DNA of 64,000 bases from Sweltsa coloradensis (taxonomy: Eukaryota > Arthropoda > Insecta > Plecoptera > Chloroperlidae): contig JAMZAV010000295.1 of assembly GCA_024449915.1 (NCBI GenBank), forward strand, positions 186,001-250,000, read 5' to 3'. This document shows, one piece after another, positions 45,491 through 57,510 of this stretch (within the stretch, counting starts at the first letter, position 1; each line of letters opens with the position of its first letter). The notes beneath the pieces were generated by a model. The model was not told the origin of the DNA and did not search any database. It saw only the letters and a list, made by a program, of their open reading frames with translations. Both the position numbers and the translations under genes were made by a program.

Positions 45491-47124
45491 ACCAGAATCC
45501 ACAAACGATATAACTGAATATATAAACGGTGACTTTGGAACGGTCCTAGCAACAAACAAAGTAAACAATCTGATTGGATAACCTAATTCATCTGGGAATC
45601 AGTTCTCGTACGTAGCTAATTGTGCAGACTCTAAAATATGCAAATGTCCTTTATTTCAACAGTTTGAATATGATTGTTATCGTGACTTGTTTATTCAAGA
45701 CAAAGTGTTCTGAACATGCGTCAGCAGTTATGCTATCTCCCAACCGCCAGTCAGCTGATGTGGGTACTGGTTACCATCTGTCGATCGCATTCACGATATT
45801 GCCAATCATGATTAATTATTGATCATCTTCTAAAATAGAAATAAATCAAACGCCAACAAATGATATTTATACCTGATAAACACGATTCGTATGATTTACT
45901 GCGGAATACACGCGTTGTAGATTTCATGTTATTGCTCAATTAGTCGTATTCACCGCGATATGTTTAACTATTCATGGCCCTGGATAAGTCTAATAAGTAA
46001 ACAGTTTTTAATTTAAGATATTGTTTGACCACTTGAACCTTATTCTTATGATAATGTTGTACGTTTAAAGTGATAACCATTGCTATTTCCTGTCTGTTAA
46101 AAAATAATTTTAATTTCACTAGTTAAGCCTGAACCTAACAAAAGCACGTATCATACGACTTACATCTCTTTGTAGGTCTCCGAAGAAATAAACTTGAAAG
46201 TAGAAAGTAGAAATTATGATTTTTGCAACCACGAAGTACATGATTAATATTTTGAATAATTTGTCGTTATTGGTAACAAACAAGAAAAGCTTAACATTTT
46301 TTTGTGGCAACAGGACATAATTCACACAAGTGCCATTTACCATACACAATACAACAAACTAAATGTTTTTAGATATAAATTAGATGGATATAAGATTCGA
46401 ATATTTAAAAATTATATAAAAGAAAGCCTTTTACGGCACTGGTTTTAATACAACGGCACTATTTTAAAGAATGACCTAACCGTCTCTAAATTAACTATAA
46501 TGCGTCTGAAGTAAAAGCGTTACGGGAAACTAGGGCAACTGTATTATAGTGTGTATAGCGTTGCAAGGGAAAACTGATTTCAATCTTCTTTCTATCTAGT
46601 ACGACTATTCTTGTCCGGATTTAGTTTAATCCACTTAAAATGGCGACCAGGAACCACCAACTGGCTTATGTTAAGTGATCTACGGCGCACATTGGTTAAG
46701 GTAGCCATTAATTGCAACATAACTTCAAATCCGAGCAGTATATCTTTCTATTTGTCGCTAAGCTTAGACCCTTGCGTCTAAGACTAGCTTGAGGTACGTC
46801 AGTCGTTGTCAATGTGAAGACATTGGAACAAGTTGATTCGTTAGAAGAACAGTCAATGTTTTAAGGTTTTAAGGTTTCTCCTGAGAAAAGGAATTATATT
46901 GGCTTGTTCTGATATAAATTAAAGTCCATCACTGAAAATCAGTTATTAAGTTATGTGTCTGAGTGGGACGACTTAAGGCTCGAAATTAACAATTTAATTT
47001 TATACATAGATGTAAGAGGATACATTTAAAAGACATATTATATAAAATCTTCATGATAATGTTTGGATAGGTGGTGGGGTTCAGTTTTTACTGTGAACGT
47101 TTGGATCAGGATTTTAGAAGTATT
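45491..47124. other. Intergenic with SINE E scraps
   Basis: 45522-45562 (GGTGACTTTGGAACGGTCCT) and 46922-46968 (CACTGAAAATCAGTTA) are fragments of SINE E in plus orientation. No gene recognised otherwise. Confidence 0.45.
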
Positions 47125-47249
47125 TGAAGAGAACTTTGACTGGATATATTTGCTTGTATCTTGTAGTTAAGTTGAAAAGAATGCGACACCGTTTGGAATG
47201 AAGGTGATTTATTGTATTAATTGTTAATTATTGTAAAAGTGTATTGTGC

Positions 47250-47255
47250 TTTATT
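47250..47255 (-). promoter_or_regulatory. Polyadenylation signal, CBM14 gene 1
   Basis: AATAAA on the minus strand about 70 nt after the stop codon. It is conserved at the same relative position in gene 2 (55536-55541). Confidence 0.65.
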
Positions 47256-47325
47256 TTTATATACATGACTTGGTGAAACAATTATTGAAGAACTAGCCTA
47301 AATCAATACAATAGTACAGACTTGA

Positions 47326-48308
47326 TTACAAGGTGCATTTAGCGTCGGCTTGTTCCATACACTCTCTGGTAGTCCTGCTGAAGTGCCAGTCGCTGTGACA
47401 TTGGAAAAGGTACCTGTACCCTTCCTCGCACAGGTAGAAGAGGTTACAGTCTGTCTCGTGGGGTAGTCGAACCTTGTGTCCTTCCTCGTCAATATTCGGA
47501 CAGAGCTCGCATCCGGCCACCTCGGGCAGAAGACATGTCCTCTTCGTGGGGCTGAAATGATCTTTGCTCGGGCACACGTAGGTGGTGGTATTGGCACTAC
47601 TGTTGCTGCAGCGTATGTAGTACCGGCAGCTGGTCGGGTGGGGGATGCGGATGTCGGCCCCACCGGTCCCAGCCTCCGGGCAACGGTCGGGGAGACTTGT
47701 GGGGGGTTCTGTGGGGACCACCACGGTGGTGGAACCCGAGGTGGGCTCCGTGGGAGGCCCAGTGGTGGGACTGGTGGCGCTGGTTGACCCTGGTGTACAC
47801 CCGGAGGATTCTGGGTAGTCACAACCGAGGATCTCTTGGTGCCACCAGAGTCCAGGAGGGCAGTTCTGGAGGTAGGCGACGCCGTTCAAACACTTGTAGA
47901 ACTTCGTGCAGTCGGTGGGATGGGGGAGGAGGGTATCGGTTTCTCCGTGGCAGTCGGGGAGGTTGGGGTTGTTGGTTGAGGATCCACCACCGGTTGACGT
48001 CTCAATAGGTGGTGTGGACGAACCACCACCGGTTGTCGTCTCAATAGGGGGTGCGGTTGTACCACCGGTAGTGGAAGAACCATCCGCCGCACAGTACGTA
48101 TGTTCTGGAAGGTCGCATCCCTCTATGGCTTCACTCCACCACAGTCCAGGCGCACAGCTCTGCATGATTGGCCTACCGTTGTCACAGGTGTAGTACTTGT
48201 TGCAGTCGGTGGGGTGGGGGGAGTGGAGGGGGGCACCTGGGCCACAGTCAGGGAGGTCGGCGCAGGCGCAGTACGCGACCAGCGACACCAGGCTCAAACA
48301 CGTTAGGC
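47326..48308 (-). CDS. Secreted four-domain chitin-binding protein 1 (last exon)
   Basis: The exon begins after an acceptor (TTTATTTCAG, AG at 48309-48310) in phase 1 and ends at TAA. The visible part completes a signal peptide (LSLVSLVAYCACA) followed by four peritrophin-A/CBM14 domains. Numbered from the Met-coded codon at 48297, their six cysteines lie at 18-69, 116-167, 206-263 and 266-321. Each has the core pattern C..PHPTDC..YYxC..C..GLWW..CDxP..C. Domains 1 and 2 are separated by a Thr/Gly/Ser-rich linker with two PPIET(T/S)TGGGSST units, domains 2 and 3 by a Pro/Thr-rich linker, and domains 3 and 4 are adjacent. Such proteins bind chitin in cuticle, peritrophic matrix or other extracellular matrices. 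Exon 1, with the start codon, was not found in the conserved flank. Plus-strand ORFs here are shadows. Confidence 0.9.
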
Positions 48309-49000
48309 CTGAAATAAAATGGAAAAATCGTTTTGTTTACTTCTGATAGATTTACAATAAAATAGTATAATTTGTTACCAAATTTTTGAACTCTTATTAC
48401 ACAGTGGCACTGACACTAAAGTAGATGTGGTTGAAAGAGATATAAATGACTATTTTAAAACACGTATTATAATCCTAAAAAGTCCGGGCTGAACCCCCGC
48501 AATATGAGGCTTTAGACGTAAATATTTATCACGAGTTTTTATTATTGAAACCAAAACTTTGCTCTTATATATATATTATTAGCTTGCATTTTCTGGATAC
48601 CGCCTGGAGGATACTTCATATTATCCTCCTAGTATTCTTTTTCATATTTCCGAATCATATTCTTCAATAATGCCATGAGCATTAGACTATACGAATTATG
48701 CTAACATGTTATCTTAGTTTTTTTGTGTGAATACTAATATGCTGGGTTATGCTTTAACAACTGATGCAATACTTGATAGAAATCATGTTATTTCAATGGA
48801 CTGAATTAATTGATACGGAAATATTGAACGTGAATGTTGACAAAAGGATATTTCCGTGTTTTTGTAGTCTACATTTATTTATAGGTAACAGCCGGGAAGC
48901 ACATAGTTCTGAGGTTATACCACATTTAAAGCAAACACTTATAAAATAATATAAGTCTTGTCGAAGAGGAATATGACCTTCGAAACTTCGAACAGCCATT
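48309..49000 (-). other. Intron or upstream flank shared with gene 2
   Basis: Aligns with 56633-57320 almost throughout (for example CCCCGCAATATGAGGCTTTA; GAATCATATTCTTCAATAAT). The first exon should lie in or beyond it, but no ATG-plus-donor is conserved that I can defend. Confidence 0.5.
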
Positions 49001-49080
49001 GCAAAATTGCTTTTCTTTCTTTCTTCATTTGATGTTTGATGTAAGATGTTACAAGAATGCCACATATTACAAAAAAAATT

Positions 49081-49420
49081 GTAAAGAAACAGCAAAACCT
49101 TACAAAATCAAAAGCTATGAGATCTAAAAAAATGCTAAGCTTATGCACCCTCCTACATTTTCGCAATCTTAATACATAAATTCACTTGGCCCTGTGACGG
49201 CATCCTTGCAAAGCGTGGCAAAATTTTATTTGCAACTATTGTTTTAAATCTAAAAGTTTAAGCAAATTTATTTTGCCAAGCTTTGAAAGGATGCTGTCAC
49301 AGGAAAAAGTGAATTTATGTATTAAGATTGCGAAAATGTAGATGAATACATAAGCTTGGCATTTCTTATAGATCTCATTGCTTTTGTTTGTGAAGATTTG
49401 CTGTTTTTTTAAAAGGTTTT
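49081..49420. mobile_element. Foldback element, 340 bp, unit 1 only
   Basis: The left arm (CATTTTCGCAATCTTAATAC, ATAAATTCACTT, GGCATCCTTGCAAAGC) and right arm (GCTTTGAAAGGATGCTGTCA, AAGTGAATTTATGTATTAAG) are inverted copies meeting near 49235. It is absent from the aligned position in unit 2 (about 57330). A related arm is at 1555-1625. Confidence 0.75.
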
Positions 49421-49424
49421 TGTT

Positions 49425-49775
49425 ATATTTGGGATCTCATTACTTTTTCAAGTTCCATTACAAAATTATTTGTTTAAATACAATAATTTGATCAAAGTCG
49501 ATTTAATAAATATGGTATTATCTATTAACAATAGAATTTAAAATTCTAGTGGTCAAAGACTTGTTTTTTGTAAACAATATATGTGATCATTGTCAAGTAA
49601 CTATAGTTACTTGTTAATTATATTCTTGTAAAAGGCTTATATTAAAACCTTTATTTGGAAGCCTTCCAGCAAACTTATTAACTTTTTTTTTCAAAAGACC
49701 CTATATTACTACAACCTTAATGTACATGTAAAATATGAATGTTGTAGCCCCACCCGTTTGGTCAGAATCGCGTGC
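49425..49775 (-). mobile_element. Helitron-like family A fragment (A7)
   Basis: Matches the 3' half of A3 (TATAGTTACTTGTTAATTAT; TTGTAGCCCCACCCGTTTGG) but lacks both termini. Confidence 0.6.
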
Positions 49776-51681
49776 CTATTGAAACTGACGAATTAGACAG
49801 TAGCAGAAGCAGGTCTAGCTAACATCCTTAAAGTGATTTTGAGCATGTTTCAAGCCATTTTTTCACCATGAAGGAATGCTTGTACCCCAACCAAATTTGG
49901 CATGTTTTGTCAGGTACCTAATTCATTTCGATTTTAATAGTTTTCAAGTTCAAATCACGTTTAATGATAGCTGGGTAACACCTCGAAAACACCCCAACTC
50001 TGCTTGCTGTATCAGGTGCCTTGGTGTGTAGCGCGCCACGGCTTGGCTGCGGCGCCCTAACGGGCACCTAGATTATCCGGAAATGTAGTATGTTAAAAAT
50101 ATTAATGACTGTCGCTTTATAGCTGATTCGGTTGCTGGTTACAAAGTGTAAGGTGTCAAGGGACTTTGGTTCCTACAAAGGATTTTGTAAACCTTTGTCT
50201 TTGTCTATTTCCACGCATTGTACTGAAAAAGGCGTACGTTAAAAGAGTACCCAAAAGAAGGAGCGAAGCTACTTTAATCAACAGATCGTCAAAGAAGGGA
50301 ATTCACAAAAATAAAATAATTCGCCGTGCGTTGATTTTTGGTGGAGGCACCGAGTATCAAGACAAATCTTGTAAATAAAAATGTTTTGAGCTTATTCTTG
50401 CATTATATTGATGTTGGAGGTTTCGGGCACGCGAATGTTCAAACTTTCTGCGGGGGGGAGAGACTAGCTTCCCTAACCTAATTTTATGTATTGTTTAAAA
50501 AGGTCAAATCCTAAAATGGCGCATGTCAATCATACTTCGCTTTCGATTAATATTGTGAGACGTGACACACACATATATGGACAGATTGGACAGAAAAGAG
50601 ACGCTCGTATGGGAGCTTGGCTCTCGAATCATTGAGATCGCAAGTAGCAAACAAACTAGAAGAATTATCCAATCGTTCTGCCAATACACAATAATGAGAA
50701 TAATCAACAGATAATAAATTGAATTGAATTGAATCTATAAGACTCGAATGGAATGGGATGAAATTGACTACATTTTGTCTCTTATATTACAAGAACAATC
50801 TTCACAAAACAACAATCTTTTAACAATCTGTTCAATTAATCAATTTGTTCCACACTGAGTTTCACTTTCTCAAATACGTATAAATGTAAATATACAAATC
50901 CTTTCACTATTGTAACATCAAACCAATGTTTTCCTCATCGGGCATAGGCCAAATATTAACACTTCAAATTAATGTTTTAAACTGCAACTCCTCCTAGCAC
51001 TCCATTTAATGTAGAACGTTGTAATTATGTCAGAATAACGTTCAAATGCTGCTTGGGTTCGCCAAAGAGATTTTTTAAACTTAATATTTCTGTAAATTTT
51101 TCCACTTGACGGAACAAATTGGTTCAAAATATCGGTTCAATAAACAATTTGTAAAAATTAATGGTGAAAAATATCCCTTTTTCTCTTTGACTACTAAAAA
51201 TAAAATAGTTTAACATTGATCTCACAGAAACACAACAGTTCCTGTTTAAAATAAGTTTGAGTTATACCGAACAGAAAAGTTTAAAAAATGGTTTGATGTT
51301 CTAATAGCTTTAAGTTTCAATTCCATTCATTATTACATGATATATATTTTTTAAATTGTAAACCAGTTAACTTACTTCTCATGTCTTTTTGGAGTGATCA
51401 GAACCACTTGATTTTCAACAAATGCTTTCAACTTGTGTCAATAGTTCTCTAAAATGACAACCTTATATATCATTTTTACACTTGTTACGCAGTGGCAATG
51501 GTCAAGATAATAATAATCTATAACGCCATTCGCGATTTGAATGAGATACTATCGATAAGTAAATGACTCTCAGAATGTATTGTTTGTTGAATGGTTTTTT
51601 TTATTGAACGCCGTCTATCAAGGTTATCAAACGTGATTGTCGAGACGTAATTAAAATCTTTTTTTTTAAAGTAATAGATAA
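49776..51681. other. Unit 1 body without genes
   Basis: 50060-50165 and 51315-51681 align with unit 2 at 57368-57470 and 58016-58050 plus 58965-59293. The region between has no recognised gene. GGCGCCCTAACGGGCACCTAG at 50049-50069 resembles another CTAG-ended hairpin, but it is followed by A. Confidence 0.5.
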
Positions 51682-51825
51682 TTGGATGAGCGAAGCGAAG
51701 ACTTCAATTTCACTGACCCCCCCAAAAAATTTAGCTCGGGTGTTTTTTTTTTTTAAAATTTGTATTTTTGTCTGTTTTTTTCGCCCTCTACCGGGCAAAC
51801 GGCATATGCGATCTTGATGAAAATA

Positions 51826-52538
51826 CTAGGCCTCTTCGCGAACGCTTTTTCCAGTCGCGTTGATGGATGAGCTTTTATGGAATATTTCTGTCCAATGATT
51901 ACGTTTTTAAGTGGAATCTCCTTACTTTTTCTATAGTTACTTGATATTACTTGTTCATTATACACCTGTAAAAGGCTTTATTTCTATGAATTTTGACCAA
52001 CTTTTTCTTTCAAGAGGCACTACATCACCATAATCTTTGTCAATGTAAAATATGAACGTTGTAGCCCCACCCGTTTGGTCAAAATAGGCCCACATATCAC
52101 GAAAATATCGTATTAAAAACCGGAGAAAAAAATGTAAAAGTACGATTTCTATAAGTTATATATTTCAAATGTCTTTAAAATCATAACATATATGATTTCA
52201 GTGATTTTAAACGTTCCTATAAAGTTTCATAAATATCGGAGTAGCCGTTTGCCAAATATGACAAAAATATCGCACTAAAAATCGAAAAAAATCGTAAAAG
52301 TACGATTTGTGAGAAATATTTCTTCGATTGTACCCAAAAACAATACAGCTCTAAGTTCAGAGATTTTGAAGGTCCCCTCCAATTTTCATTAAGATCGGAA
52401 ATGCCATTTGCCCGGTAGAGAGCGAACAAAGAGAAAAAAACAGATAAAACACCCGAGCTATTTTTCTCGGGGTAACGTAAGTAAAAAAACAAACAAAAAA
52501 CACAAAGTCAAATTGAAGTCTTCGCTTCGCTCATCCAA
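51826..52538 (-). mobile_element. Helitron-like A3, nested in A2
   Basis: 713 bp. 5' TTGGATGAGCGAAGCGAAGA (flank A); 3' AACGCGACTGGAAAAAGCGTT, CGCGAAGAGG, CCTAG (flank T). Joining the flanks restores GATGAAAATATGAGGGCACC of A2, equal in length to the same region in the other copies. Confidence 0.85.
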
Positions 52539-52729
52539 TGAGGGCACCTTGAAAATCTCTGAACTTAGCCTTGCCACGTATTTTGGATAAAATCGAACAA
52601 ATATTTCTTATGATAATCAACTGTTACTATTTTTTCGATTTGTAATGAGATATTTTCGTGATATTTAGCAAACAGCTACACCGATCTTGATGAAACTATA
52701 TGGGAACGTTTTTAATCACTGAAATTATG

Positions 52730-53506
52730 CTAGGAAAACGCTAAAGTCCCGCCGCGTTGATGGATGAGCTTTTTTAAAGTGTTTAGTTTACGTGGGATAT
52801 CTTTACTTTTGCAAGGGTTTTGTTTTGCTACCTACGCATTGTAAGTGATTGTTGTCAAATTTATTTTGTTACCTGTCAATTGGTATTATTTACCGTAAAA
52901 AACTTTTATTAAAAGCTTTATTTCTATGGATTCTGGCTAACTTTTTCAACTTTTTCTTTCAAAAGGTACTACATCACCATAACCTTAATGTGTATGTATA
53001 ATATGAACGTTGTAGGCCCACCCGTTTGGTCAGAATTGGCCCAAATAGCACGAAAATTTCGCACAAAAAATCAAAAAACTTATATTAAAAGCTTTATTTC
53101 TATAGATTCTGGCAAACTTTTTCACACTTTTCTTTCAGAAAACAATACATTACCATTACCTTAATGTCCATGTGAAATATGAACGTTGTAGCCCCACCCG
53201 TTTGGTCAGAATCAACCCAAATGTCACGAAAATATCGCACTAAAAATCGAAAAAAAATCGTAAAAGTACGATATTCATGAGAAATATTTCTTCGATTGTA
53301 CCCAAAAACGTAGCAAGTCTAAGTTCAGAGATTTCGAAGGTCCTGTCAAATTTTCATCAAGATCGCATATGCCGTTTGCCCGGTAGAGAGCGAACAGACA
53401 GAAAAACAAACAAAAAAAAACAAACAAAAAACAAACAAACAAAAAACACCCGAGCTAAATTTTTTGGGGGGTCGGTGAAATTGAAGTCTTCGCTTCGCTC
53501 ATCCAA
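52730..53506 (-). mobile_element. Helitron-like A4, nested in A2
   Basis: 777 bp. 5' TTGGATGAGCGAAGCGAAGA (flank A); 3' CTCATCCATC, AACGC, GGCGGGACTTTA, GCGTTTTCCTAG, here followed by C. Removal restores the A2 sequence (GAAATTATG joined to TAAGTTATGA) without a duplication. An internal partial duplication (TTGTAGGCCCACCCG at 53013 and TTGTAGCCCCACCCG at 53186) is shared with A5. Confidence 0.85.
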
Positions 53507-53766
53507 TAAGTTATGATTTAAGAGACATTTGAAGAAATATTTCTCACAGAAATCGTACTTTTACGATTTTCCCGGTTTTTAAATACGATATTTTCGTGAC
53601 ATTTGGGCCGATTCTGACCAAACGAGTGAGGCTGCAACGTTTATATTTTACATTGACGTAGAGATTGTGGTGATGTAGTGCTTTTTGAAATAAAAATTTT
53701 TAAAAGTTAGTCAAAATTCATAGAAATTCAGGTTTTAATATAAGCCTTTTACAGGGTTATAATTAA

Positions 53767-54550
53767 CTAGGAAAACGCTAAAGTCCCGCCGCGTTGAAGG
53801 ATGAGCTTTTTATAGTTTTTAGTTTGCGTGGGATATCTTTACTTTTGCAAGTGTTTTGTTTTGTTGCCTACGCATTGAAGTGATTGTTGTCAAGTTTCTA
53901 TTGTTTCTTGTCAATTGGTATTATTTACCTTAAAAAAATTATATTAAAAGCTTTATTTCTATGGATTCTGGCTTACTTTTTCATTTTTTTCTTTCAAAAG
54001 ATACTACATCACCATAACCTTAATGTCCATTTATAATATGAACGTTGTAGCCCCACCCGTTTGGTCAGAATTGGCCCAAATGGCACGAAAATATCGCACA
54101 AAAAATCAAAAAACTTATATTAAAAGCGTTATTTCTATGGATTCTGGCTAAGTTTTTCAACTTTTCTTTCAAAAAGCAATACATCACCATTACTTAATGT
54201 CCATGTGAAATATGAACGTTGTAGCCCCACTTGTTTGGTCAGAATCGGCCCAAATGTCACGAAAATATCGCACTAAAAATCGAAAAAAATCGTAAAAGTA
54301 CGATATTCATGAGAAATATTTCTTCGATTGTACCCAAAAACGTAGCAAGTCTAAGTTCAGAGATTTCGAAGGTCCTGTCAAATTTTCATCAAGATCGCAT
54401 ATGCCGTTTGCCCGGTAGAGAGCGAACAAACAGACAAAAATACAAAAAAAACAAAAAAAAACAAAAAAAAAACACCCGAGCTAAATTTTTTGGGGGGTCA
54501 GTGAAATTGAAGTCTTCGCTTCACTCGCTTCGCTCGCTACGCTCATCCAA
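53767..54550 (-). mobile_element. Helitron-like A5, nested in A2
   Basis: 784 bp. 5' TTGGATGAGCGTAGCGAGCG (flank G); 3' AACGC..GCGTTTTCCTAG (flank T). Removal restores TATAATTAACAAATAATATC, matching A3. Its 5' end has the longer GTAGCGAGCGAAGCG form seen in family B. ORFs here recur in A4 and A1 but are short and stop-rich. Confidence 0.85.
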
Positions 54551-54672
54551 CAAATAATATCAAGTAACTTTTGAAAAAGTAATGGGATCTTACTTCAAAA
54601 CGTAATCATCGGACAGAAATTAAAAAAAGCTCATCCATCAACGCGACTGGAAAAAGCGTTCGCGAAGCGACC

Positions 54673-54853
54673 TTGTATCAATCAAGAGGTGTAACATTAA
54701 GTGTATACTTTCTGATATTCTAGATTCAATCCTATCTATGAATCAATGAGCAGAATTCGTAGAAGACCAACAAACATCACCAGCTATTTTGAAATTAGGG
54801 TTTTTTGGTCAAAAATGTCTCATATTTATAAATAAATAAATAAATAAATTTTA
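54673..54853. other. Unit 1 body resumed
   Basis: Aligns with 59295-59450 of unit 2 (TATCAATCA; GAAATTAGGGTTTTTTGGTC). Ends in a TAAA tract at the SINE insertion. Confidence 0.6.
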
Positions 54854-55257
54854 TTTAGAGTCTACCCACTCAGTTATATAACTGATTTTCAGTGGGGGAC
54901 TTTAAATCAAAGCGACCAAGCCAACCCTGCAGGCCCCGACGCAATCGACGAGTGAGCGATAACCAACCAAAGATCGATATTTTTAATAGGAAATATAACA
55001 ATCAGTGGTATGGACAGTGCGAACACCCGCGAATCAACGCCAGAATCAACAAGGCCGATTCAGAACAACTCTGAAATTTATTATGTGCTTCGTTGCTAGG
55101 ACGGCTCCAAAGTCACCGTTTACAAACTCCTAAGACAAGAACTAATGGACTTAAGTCCAAATCAGAAGTTAAAAAACTTCTGACTTTAGCGGGAATCGAA
55201 CCCTGGACCTTCTGTATTGGAAGCAGATACGCTAACCACAAGACCAACGAGCCACAC
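54854..55257 (-). repeat. tRNA-derived SINE family E, full-length, unit 1 only
   Basis: Minus-strand head GTGTGGCTCGTTGGTCTTGT (A-box-like) and GGTTCGATTCCCGC (B box), a body, the terminal CCCCCACTGAAAATCAGT block and a TTTATTTATTTATT tail. It is absent from the aligned region of unit 2. With 19914-20317 it is the least decayed copy, consistent with recent activity. Confidence 0.9.
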
Positions 55258-55535
55258 TTGCAATTTGTTTAGTAAGATTTAAGAGGCATTATTTGACAGT
55301 TGACATTACAGACGACAAAATCATTACGCTCTTTAACGTATCTTCCGCTAAAATTCTCCTTATCAAGATATATTAATTAGAAGCTACTTATACCAGAGCG
55401 AACTTTGACTGGATACATTGGCTTGTATCTTGTGGTTAAGTTGGGTCGGACTGAGAGTGAGAGTGGCTAAAAATGAATGTGAAACCGTTTGGTTGCAGGT
55501 AAATTATTGTAAAAGTGTAGATGTAAATATTGAGC

Positions 55536-55541
55536 TTTATT
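55536..55541 (-). promoter_or_regulatory. Polyadenylation signal, CBM14 gene 2
   Basis: AATAAA on the minus strand, about 70 nt past the stop codon and in a block conserved with gene 1. Confidence 0.65.
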
Positions 55542-55610
55542 TTTATATACATGACTTGGTGAAGCTTACAAATATTGAAGAACTAGCTTAAATCAATACA
55601 ATAGTGCCGA

Positions 55611-56632
55611 TTACAAGGTACATTTAGCGTCGGCTTGTTCCATACACTCTCTGGTAGTCCTGCTGAAGTGCCAGTCGCTGTGACATTGGAAAAGGTACCT
55701 GTTCCCTCCCTCGCACAGGTAGTAGAGGTTACAGTCTGTCTCGTGGGGTAGTCGAACCTTGTGTCCTTCGACATCGATTGTCGGACAAAACGCACATCCG
55801 GCCACCTCGGGCAGAAGACATGTCCTCTTCGTGGGGCTGAAGTGATCGTAGGGCGGGCACACGTAGGTGCTGGTCTCGGCACTACTGTTGCTGCAGCGTA
55901 AGTAGAACCGGCAGCTGGTCGGGAAGGGGATGCGGATATCTTCTCCCCCGGTCCCACCCTCCGGGCAACGGTCGGGGAGACTTGAGGGGGGTTCTGTGGG
56001 GATCACCACGGTGGTGGAACCCGAGGTGGGCTCCGTGGGTGGCCCAGTGGTGGCACTGGTTGCACTGGTTGACCCTGGTGTACACCCGGACAAGTCTGGG
56101 TAGTCACAGCCGAGGATCTCTTGGTGCCACCAGAGTCCGGGAGGGCAGTTCTGGATGAAGGGGACGCCGTTCAAACACTTGTAGAACTTCGTGCAGTCAG
56201 TAGGATGGGGGAGGAGGGTGTCGGTTTCTCCGTGGCAGTCGGGGAGGTTGGGGTCGATGGTCGAGGATCCACCCCCGGTTGACGTCTCAATAGGCGGTGT
56301 GGACGAACCACCACCGGTTGTCGTCTCAATAGGTGGTGTGGACGAACCACCACCGGTTGTCGTCTCAATAGGGGGTGCGGTTGTACCACCAGTAGTGGAA
56401 GAACCATCCGCGGCACAGTTTGTGTGTTCTGGAAGATCGCAACCCTCTATGGCTTCACTCCACCACAGTCCAGGCGCACAGCTCTGCAATACTGGCTCAC
56501 CGTTGTCACAGATGTAGTACTTGTTGCAGTCAGTGGGGTGGGGGGAGTGGAGGGGGGCACCTGGGCCACAGTCAGGGAGGTCGGCGCAGGCGCAGTACGC
56601 GACCAGCGAGACCAGGCTCAAACACGTTAGGC
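55611..56632 (-). CDS. Secreted four-domain chitin-binding protein 2 (last exon)
   Basis: Paralogue of the 47326-48308 exon, with the same phase-1 acceptor (AG at 56633-56634), stop and four six-cysteine CBM14 domains. It is 13 residues longer because the first linker has three PPIET(T/S)TGGGSST units instead of two. Substitutions are scattered and conservative (for example NGRPIMQSC to NGEPVLQSC in domain 1). There are no frame breaks and all cysteines are kept, so both copies look functional. It should be secreted and bind chitin. The first exon was not identified. Confidence 0.9.
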
Positions 56633-57510
56633 CTGAAACAAAATACAGTAATCGCTTTGTTTACTTCTGATAGATTTACAAAAGTATAGTTTATTGGCAA
56701 ATTTTGCTATTTTGAACTCTTATAACACAGTGGCACTGACAGTGTAAAGCAGATGTGGTTGAAAGAGATGTAAATGACTATTTTAAAACCCGTATTATGA
56801 TCCTAAAATTCGGGCTAAACCCCCGCAATATGAGGCTTTAGGCGTCCACATTTATCACGAGTTTTTATTATTGAAACCTAAAGTCGCTCTTATGTATTAT
56901 TATCTTGCACTTTATCGATACTTCTTATTACCATCATAGTATGTTTAAAACTGTTCTTTTACATATTTCGGAATCATATTCTTCAATAATGTCATGAGCG
57001 CTAGACGATACGAATTATGCTGACATGTTATCTTAGTTTTGTTGTGTGAATACTAATATGCTTGGTAATGCTTTAACAACTGATGCAATACTTGATAGAA
57101 AATATATTTTTTTAATCGACTGAATTAATTGATACGGAAATATTGAACGTAATGTTGACAAAAGAACATTTCCGTGTTATGGTAGTCAATATTATTTTTA
57201 TAGGTAAAAGCCGGGAGGCACATAGTTCAGAGATTATCATTTAGCACATTTAGCATATTGTAATAAAGTAATATAACAGTCTTGACGAAGAGGAATGTGA
57301 CCTTTGAAAGTTTGACAGATATAATAGAAGTGCTAATACACAATCGATTTGCTTTCTAGGGTAGAAGAAATATCCGGAAATATAGTAGGTTTAAAACTAT
57401 TAATTACATTCGCTCTATAACTAATTCGGTTGGTATTTTCGAAGTGTAAGGTGTCAAGGAACTTGGGTTACTATCCTGTTAAGAAAAAGGTGATTGAATA
57501 CCTTTATCAT
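56633..57510 (-). other. Intron or upstream flank of gene 2
   Basis: Conserved with 48309-49000 and 50060-50165 of unit 1. No first exon recognised. Confidence 0.45.

Larger units (their letters stand above)
51682..54672 (+). mobile_element. Helitron-like A2, host copy with three nested A elements
   Basis: Plus-strand A element made of 51682-51825, 52539-52729, 53507-53766 and 54551-54672 (about 717 bp in total). It starts TTGGATGAGCGAAGCGAAGA, and ends with CTCATCCATCAACGCGACTG, AAAAAGCGTT and a decayed CCTTG in place of CCTAG. The four pieces align continuously to A3. Unit 2 holds the uninterrupted site at about 59294 (ATTA then TATCAATCAT), so A2 inserted between A and T after the segmental duplication and left no target duplication. 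Confidence 0.85.
47125..55396. repeat. Tandem segmental duplication, unit 1
   Basis: Starts AACTTTGACTGGATATATTT and ends about AGCTACTTATACCAGAG. Every block of unit 2 (55397-60030) has a counterpart here in order: the CBM14 exon and its upstream flank, ATCCGGAAATGTAGTATGTT (50077), CAATTCCATTCATTATTACA (51319), AAATTGTAAACCAGTTAACT (51354), TATCAATCAAGAGGTG (54673), and TTTAAGAGGCATTATTTGAC (55279). The extra length comes from later insertions: the foldback/A7 block, the A2 nest and a SINE E. Confidence 0.85.

Noticed and set aside
47476..48306. ORFs of 68-103 codons on the plus strand and in other minus frames opposite the CBM14 exons
   Set aside because: Shadows of GC-rich coding sequence; the same shadows appear at 55583-56689 and they lack domains.
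53277..54557. ORFs of 79-108 codons shared by A elements
   Set aside because: Similarity is explained by the nucleotide repeat; they are full of Lys-rich low complexity and are interrupted in other copies.
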